Below, piece by piece: positions 59,697-64,000 of a stretch of 64,000 bases of DNA. Both the position numbers and the translations under genes were made by a program. The DNA lies in assembly GCF_038957035.1 (NCBI RefSeq), contig NZ_CP152412.1:1670501-1734500 (forward strand), written 5' to 3'. Source of the stretch: Bradyrhizobium sp. B097. GTDB taxonomy: Bacteria; Pseudomonadota; Alphaproteobacteria; Rhizobiales; Xanthobacteraceae. How positions within the stretch are numbered: the stretch's first letter is position 1; the number at the start of each line of letters is the position of its first letter. The notes beneath the pieces are model-generated. The model worked only from the letters and a program-made list of their open reading frames with translations, was not told where the DNA came from and made no database searches.

Positions 59697-60707
59697 GTGA
59701 AGACAGCAATCACTGAACTGTTCGGCATCGAGCATCCGATCATCCAGGGCGGCATGCATTATGTCGGTTTCGCCGAGATGGCGGCCGCGGTGTCCAATGC
59801 CGGCGGCCTCGGGATCATCACCGGCCTGACCCAGCGGACGCCGGAGCTGCTCGCCAAGGAGATCGCGCGCTGCCGTGACATAACCGACAAGCCGATCGGC
59901 GTGAACCTCACCTTCCTGCCGAGCTTCACCGCGCCGCCCTATCCCGAGTATATCGCTGCTATCCGCGAGGGCGGTGTCAAGGCGGTGGAAACCGCGGGCC
60001 GCAGCCCGGAGCAGTACATGCCGGCGCTGAAGGCGGCCGGCATCAAGGTGATCCACAAATGCACCTCGGTGCGGCATTCGCTGAAGGCCGAGAAGATCGG
60101 CTGCGACGCGGTCAGCGTCGACGGCTTCGAGTGTGGCGGCCATCCCGGCGAGGATGATATCCCGAATATGATCCTGCTGCCGCGCGCCGCGGACGAGCTG
60201 ACAATCCCGTTCGTGGCCTCGGGCGGCATGGCGGATGCACGGAGCCTCGTCGCCGCGCTGTCGATGGGCGCGGCCGGCATGAACATGGGCACCCGCTTCA
60301 TCGCGACCAAGGAAGCGCCGGTCCATGCCAATGTGAAGCAGGCGCTGCTCGATGCCGACGAGCTCGATACGCGCCTGGTGATGCGGGCGCTGCGCAACAC
60401 CGAGCGGGTGCTGAAGAACAAGGGCGTCGATGAGCTGCTCGAGATCGAGCGCGAGAAGGGCGGCAAGCTCAGGATCGAGGACATCCACGAGCAGGTCGCC
60501 GGGGTCTACCCGAAGGTGATGATCGACGGCGAGATGGATGCCGGCGCCTGGAGCTGCGGCATGGTGGTCGGCTTGATCCACGACATCCCGACGGTCAAAG
60601 AGCTGATCGACCGCATCATGAGCGAGGCCGAAGCGATCATCCGGCAGCGGCTGACCGGCTTCCTCGACGGCAAGTTTGAAACCACGGCGGCCCGCGCGGT
60701 CGCCTGA
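59697..60707 (+). CDS. Nitronate monooxygenase-like flavoprotein
   Basis: A 336-residue TIM-barrel protein of the 2-nitropropane dioxygenase/NMO family: ELFGIEHPIIQGGMHYVGFA, AAVSNAGGLGIITGLTQ, SVDGFECGGHPGEDDIPNMI and FVASGGMADARSLVAALSMG (FMN phosphate site). AAGMNMGTRFIATKEAPV follows. In such acyl-CoA operons members may act as FMN-dependent enoyl reductases or oxidases rather than on nitro compounds; the substrate is unknown. It is 21 bases from the thiolase and 11 from the next gene. Confidence 0.9.
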   Translation: MKTAITELFGIEHPIIQGGMHYVGFAEMAAAVSNAGGLGIITGLTQRTPELLAKEIARCRDITDKPIGVNLTFLPSFTAPPYPEYIAAIREGGVKAVETAGRSPEQYMPALKAAGIKVIHKCTSVRHSLKAEKIGCDAVSVDGFECGGHPGEDDIPNMILLPRAADELTIPFVASGGMADARSLVAALSMGAAGMNMGTRFIATKEAPVHANVKQALLDADELDTRLVMRALRNTERVLKNKGVDELLEIEREKGGKLRIEDIHEQVAGVYPKVMIDGEMDAGAWSCGMVVGLIHDIPTVKELIDRIMSEAEAIIRQRLTGFLDGKFETTAARAVA

Positions 60708-60718
60708 CGGAGAGTGCC

Positions 60719-61492
60719 ATGACCGAGCATGTCAAAGTCGAAATCGCTGCCGGCGTCATGACGCTGACCCTGCAACGGCCCGAGAAGAAGAACGCCCTGA
60801 CCGGCGCCATGTATGACGCGATGTCGAACGCGCTGAAGCAGGCCGAGGCGGATCCGGCCGTCCGTGTGATCCTGTTCCAGGGCGATGGCGACAGCTTTAC
60901 CGCGGGCAACGACCTGGCAGACTTCGCGAGCCAGGCGCGCGGCGAGAGCGCGGTCGACAGCCCCGCCCATCGCTTCATCGAGACCATCAGCAAGGTCGGC
61001 AAGCCGCTGGTCGCGGCCGTGCAGGGCAATGCGGTCGGCGTCGGCACCACCATGCTGCTGCATTGCGACCTGGTCTATCTCGCCGAGACCGCGCGGCTGA
61101 TCACGCCCTTCGTCAACCTCGCTCTGGTGCCGGAGGCGGCGTCGAGCTGGCTGCTTCCCTTAAGGATCGGGCACGCGCGTGCCTATGCGATGTTTGCGCT
61201 CGGCGAGCCGATGGATGCACAGGGCGCGCTGGCATCTGGCCTCGCCAATGCCGTGGTGCCGCAGGCCGATCTGCGCAAGAAGGCGCATGACGCGGCGGTC
61301 GCGCTGACCAAGCGGCCGGCCGGTTCGCTCAGCATGACCAAGCAGCTGATGCGCGAGCAGCAGCGGATCGCGGTGCAGATCGCCGAGGAAGGCGTGTTGT
61401 TCAAGGAGCGGCTGACGACGCCCGAGGCGCGCGAGGCCTTTGCCGCGTTTGCCGAGCGGCGCCAGCCTGACTTCACCAAACTGTCGGCCTGA
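60719..61492 (+). CDS. Enoyl-CoA hydratase/isomerase
   Basis: A 257-residue crotonase. The oxyanion-hole segments are FTAGNDLADFASQARGES and VAAVQGNAVGVGTTMLLHCD, with the strand VTLTLQRPEKKNAL-like MTLTLQRPEKKNALTGAMYD at the start. The second catalytic Glu is in ALVPEAASSWLLPLRIG. It hydrates the enoyl-CoA made by the dehydrogenases, or isomerises its double bond. There is no separate 3-hydroxyacyl-CoA dehydrogenase gene in view, so an SDR of the operon may do that step. Confidence 0.92.
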   Translation: MTEHVKVEIAAGVMTLTLQRPEKKNALTGAMYDAMSNALKQAEADPAVRVILFQGDGDSFTAGNDLADFASQARGESAVDSPAHRFIETISKVGKPLVAAVQGNAVGVGTTMLLHCDLVYLAETARLITPFVNLALVPEAASSWLLPLRIGHARAYAMFALGEPMDAQGALASGLANAVVPQADLRKKAHDAAVALTKRPAGSLSMTKQLMREQQRIAVQIAEEGVLFKERLTTPEAREAFAAFAERRQPDFTKLSA

Positions 61493-61533
61493 AGCCGCCG
61501 GGGAGTTCACGGATACATCGAGGGAGCGAAAGC

Positions 61534-62694
61534 ATGCGCGTCATCGGCAGCCATCAATATCCCAGCATGGAATCCGTGATCTACGGCAAGCCGGCAGCCG
61601 AGGCGCTGCGCGGGGAGGCCGAACGGCTGGGCGCGAAGCGCGTCTATCTGATCGCGAGCCGCACGCTGAACACCACGACCGACGAGATCGAGAAGATCCG
61701 CAAGGCGCTCGGCGACCGCTATGCCGCGACCTTCGACGGCGTGCCGCAGCACACCACGCGGGATGTCGTGACCCAGATCGCGCGGCAGGCGAGCGAAGCC
61801 AAGGCGGACCTCGTCGTCGCGATCGGCGGCGGCTCGGTGGTCGATGCGGCGAAGATCGTGCTGATGTGCATCGAGCACGCGATCTTCGAGCCCGCGGGGC
61901 TCGACGGCTTCGAGACCACGCCGGACCGCCGGTTCGGACCGTTCCGCAACCCGAAGGTCCGGATGATCGCGATTCCCAGCACGCTGTCGGGCGGCGAATA
62001 CAATTCCGGCGCGCTGGTCACCGATACCGGCCGCAAGCTGAAGCAGATATTCAACCATCCGATGATGATGCCGCGCAGCATCATCCTTGATCCCGCGATC
62101 ACAAAATATACGCCGGAGAAGCTCTGGCTCGGCTCCGGCACGCGCGCGATGGATCACGGCATCGAGGCGATCTGCTCCAGTCGGCCCAACGTGCTGGTCG
62201 ATTCGGTGTGCCAGCAGGGACTGCGCTATCTGCATCATGGCCTGCTGCGCACCAAGGCCAATCCCGGCGACGAAGCGGCGCGGCTGAGCTGCCAATTGGG
62301 CTCGTGGCTGTCGGCTTTTGGATTGCAGTCGCGGGTGCCGATGGGCGCCAGCCACGCCATCGGCCATGTGCTCGGCGGCACCTGCGACGTTCCGCACTAT
62401 TTCTGTACGGCGGTGATGATGCCGAGCGTGCTGCGCTACAACCGTCCCGCGACGGAAACCGCCCAGCAGGCGATCGCCGCCGCGCTCGGCGCGCCGGGGC
62501 GTGACGCGAGCGAGGCGTTCGCCGGCTTCATTGCGGAGCTCGGCCTGCCGCGGCGGCTTGCCGATGTCGGTGTCGGTGAAGACCGCTTCGAGCTGATCGG
62601 CAAGAACGCGATGCTGTCGATCTTCACGCGGACCAACCCGCAGCCGATCCGCGAGCCCGGCGACGTCGTCAAGATCCTGAAGCTGGCCGCCTGA
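61534..62694 (+). CDS. Iron-containing alcohol dehydrogenase / maleylacetate-reductase-like
   Basis: A 386-residue group-III ADH. NAD site: ADLVVAIGGGSVVDAAKIVL. Metal-binding histidines: TRAMDHGIEAICSSRP and MGASHAIGHVLGGTCDVPHY. The sequence is nearer to maleylacetate reductases than to simple alcohol dehydrogenases by the IPSTLSGGEYNSGALVTD segment. Such enzymes reduce a keto-acid or double bond, or oxidise an alcohol. Its presence points to an aromatic- or ring-derived intermediate rather than a plain fatty acid. Confidence 0.9.
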   Translation: MRVIGSHQYPSMESVIYGKPAAEALRGEAERLGAKRVYLIASRTLNTTTDEIEKIRKALGDRYAATFDGVPQHTTRDVVTQIARQASEAKADLVVAIGGGSVVDAAKIVLMCIEHAIFEPAGLDGFETTPDRRFGPFRNPKVRMIAIPSTLSGGEYNSGALVTDTGRKLKQIFNHPMMMPRSIILDPAITKYTPEKLWLGSGTRAMDHGIEAICSSRPNVLVDSVCQQGLRYLHHGLLRTKANPGDEAARLSCQLGSWLSAFGLQSRVPMGASHAIGHVLGGTCDVPHYFCTAVMMPSVLRYNRPATETAQQAIAAALGAPGRDASEAFAGFIAELGLPRRLADVGVGEDRFELIGKNAMLSIFTRTNPQPIREPGDVVKILKLAA

Positions 62695-62719
62695 AGCAAC
62701 AGCACACGGAGCAGCCACC

Positions 62720-63526
62720 ATGGCCGCCTTGCGCATCTTCTCCTATCTACCGAACCCGCGGGTCTGGAAGGCAACCATCGCGGCGCGGTTCTGCGGCGTC
62801 GACGTCGAGGTCAGGGGTGCCTCCGGCAAGGAATTGCGCGATTGGCTGTGGGACTACGATGCCCGTCCGCTGGCGGAGCAGGAGCGCGCTGGGCTCGCCT
62901 CGCTTGCGCGAACCGGCCGGGTCGGCCTGACCGGCGCGCAGCTGTTCAAGACCGATGCGTTCATGGCGGCGCAACCGTTCGGCAACGTGCCGGCGGCGTT
63001 CGGCGCCGACGGCAAGGTCGGGATCTTCGAATCGAACAGCATCATGCGCGCGGTGGCGCGGCTCGGCGAGGCGGCGTTCCCGCTCTATGGGCGTGACGCC
63101 TATGAGGCGTCCAGGATCGACAGCTTTCTCGACGTCAGCCTGGTCTTTGCGCGGGACACGCAGATCTATCTGCTCGCGCTGTCGGGCGGCACGGTCGACG
63201 CGGCCATTCACGCCCGTGCCAAGGATGCGTTCGCGATCTATGCCTCGGGGATTGAGCAGGCATTGTCGCCACGGCGGGAGGCGCTGGTCGGGAACGGCAT
63301 CTCGATCGCCGACATCTGCCTTGCCGCCGAACTTGCGCTGTTCATGAACGAGCATGCGCGGACCGAGCAGTTGCGCAAGCAGGGGTTGGAGAGAATTCTG
63401 CACCCGGGGGTAAGGGATGAATATCCGCTGATGTTCGCGCACTTTGCCCGGCTGGTCGAGCACGAGCATGTCAGGCCGGATCTCAAGCCTTACGTCGAGA
63501 AGCTGCTGTCGAAGGCGGCCGCCTGA
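62720..63526 (+). CDS. Glutathione S-transferase family protein
   Basis: A 268-residue protein. The thioredoxin-like N-domain is AALRIFSYLPNPRVWKATIA with an extra insert (residues 38-60), and GIFESNSIMRAVARLGEAAF gives the glutathione-binding ES motif. The C-terminal helical domain includes IDSFLDVSLVFARDTQIYLL and GISIADICLAAELALFMNEH. It resembles eEF1B-gamma-like GSTs. With the DsbA-fold HCCA-isomerase-like gene at the other end of the operon it suggests glutathione is used on a reactive intermediate. Confidence 0.82.
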   Translation: MAALRIFSYLPNPRVWKATIAARFCGVDVEVRGASGKELRDWLWDYDARPLAEQERAGLASLARTGRVGLTGAQLFKTDAFMAAQPFGNVPAAFGADGKVGIFESNSIMRAVARLGEAAFPLYGRDAYEASRIDSFLDVSLVFARDTQIYLLALSGGTVDAAIHARAKDAFAIYASGIEQALSPRREALVGNGISIADICLAAELALFMNEHARTEQLRKQGLERILHPGVRDEYPLMFAHFARLVEHEHVRPDLKPYVEKLLSKAAA

Positions 63527-63565
63527 TCTCGAGAACGATTGGCTGCAACGCGGAGGATTGACTGC

Positions 63566-64000
63566 ATGACCGCACCCGTCTGTCTGATATCCGGCGTTGG
63601 GCCCGGCACCGGCTCGGCGCTTGCCCGGAGGTTCGCTGAAGGCGGCTATCGGGTCGCACTTCTCGCCAGGAACGAGGAGCGCCTCGCTGCGCTCGAGAAG
63701 CAGCTGCCGGGGGCAAAGGCCTATCGATGCGATGTGTCCGACCTCGCGCAAATCGAGGCGGTGGCATCTGCCGTAGAACGCGATCTCGGCAGCCCCGGCG
63801 TCGTGATCCACAACGCCGTCGGCGGCGCGTTCGGTACCTTCCGCGAGATCGATCCGCAGATTCTCAATCGCAACTTCCAGGTCAACACGATGGGCCTGTT
63901 GTACCTGGCGCGGCGGTTTGCTCCGGCGATGATCAGCGCCGGCAAGGGCGCCATCGTTGCGACCGGCAATACCTCGGCATTGCGCGGCAAGGCCGGTTTC
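63566..64000 (+). CDS. SDR-family oxidoreductase, partial (cut by window end)
   Basis: The first 145 residues or so of an SDR; the gene continues beyond the window. GGAGG lies before the ATG at 63566. Cofactor loop ISGVGPGTGSALARRF, then VALLARNEERLAALEKQL, IHNAVGGAFGTFREID in place of NNAG, and IVATGNTSALRGKAGF leading toward the catalytic Tyr. The GPGTGSA loop is of the kind seen in atypical SDRs. It is 39 bases after the GST gene and belongs to the same operon. Confidence 0.85.
   Translation, partial: MTAPVCLISGVGPGTGSALARRFAEGGYRVALLARNEERLAALEKQLPGAKAYRCDVSDLAQIEAVASAVERDLGSPGVVIHNAVGGAFGTFREIDPQILNRNFQVNTMGLLYLARRFAPAMISAGKGAIVATGNTSALRGKAGF

Noticed and set aside
1..64000. CRISPR arrays, rRNA or tRNA genes
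   Set aside because: No regularly spaced repeats and no recognisable rRNA or tRNA sequence seen by eye; a tRNAscan/Infernal run would settle this.

Overview
The window looks like chromosome of a Bradyrhizobium-type alphaproteobacterium. This is inferred from high-GC coding sequence, an Omp25/31-type outer-membrane barrel, a 180-kDa-class NAD-glutamate dehydrogenase, HGGxSTG-type small proteins, rhizobial-type intergenic palindromes at 38.6 and 47.6 kb, and many AraC, SDR and acyl-CoA catabolic genes. No rRNA, tRNA or CRISPR array was recognised.

Layout. (1) 0-16.3 kb is an envelope and secreted-protein region. It holds an AraC fragment, an outer-membrane barrel, a phospholipase-D-like protein, an MsbA-type ABC exporter, small secreted proteins, an HlyD-type membrane fusion protein, three intact DUF1254/DUF1214 proteins plus one broken one, HdeA, and a single-domain response regulator with a sensor kinase. 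Many of these genes share an upstream element, GATTTTGCATAG. The DUF992 gene and the first DUF1254 gene are frameshifted. (2) 16.3-21 kb carries an NTF2-like protein, two intact SDRs, two decayed duplicated SDR remnants and an ECF sigma factor with a C-terminal SnoaL-like domain. (3) 21.3-30 kb holds a UPF0182 membrane protein, a conserved small protein and the large NAD-GDH. (4) 29.8-38.7 kb has two paralogous AraC regulators, an NAD-binding epimerase-like protein, a TPR/O-GlcNAc-transferase-like protein, and a divergent MFS/TetR pair with a long palindromic operator.

(5) 40.3-46.3 kb is an accessory island next to fabF. It contains an unrecognised 328-aa protein, a divergent DUF2158 pair, a two-gene cassette encoding two predicted PD-(D/E)xK-fold proteins, and a three-gene cassette ending in an HNH nuclease. 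Two copies of a roughly 158-bp MITE-like element bracket the two-nuclease cassette, and a solo end lies further left. One copy abuts a truncated gene end that resembles an SOS-response-associated peptidase. This is the most promising place for an undescribed defence-type system. (6) 46.4-52.3 kb has a phage-like HGGxSTG pair, a molybdopterin oxidoreductase, an alpha/beta hydrolase and a PhzF-family protein.

(7) 52.3-64 kb is an HxlR regulator divergent from a long, tightly spaced operon: HCCA-isomerase-like, acyl-CoA ligase, SDR, two acyl-CoA dehydrogenases, thiolase, nitronate-monooxygenase-like, enoyl-CoA hydratase, Fe-ADH, GST and a partial SDR. It reads as a CoA-thioester beta-oxidation route for an unknown acid. 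A perfect palindrome sits in the spacer of its putative promoter.

A second dispersed signal is a conserved C-terminal peptide of the form WRAxxNxTANSYxIEI. It is encoded four times on the minus strand at about 16.3, 21.1, 24.2 and 29.8 kb, and in one place it is in frame behind a single TGA stop.
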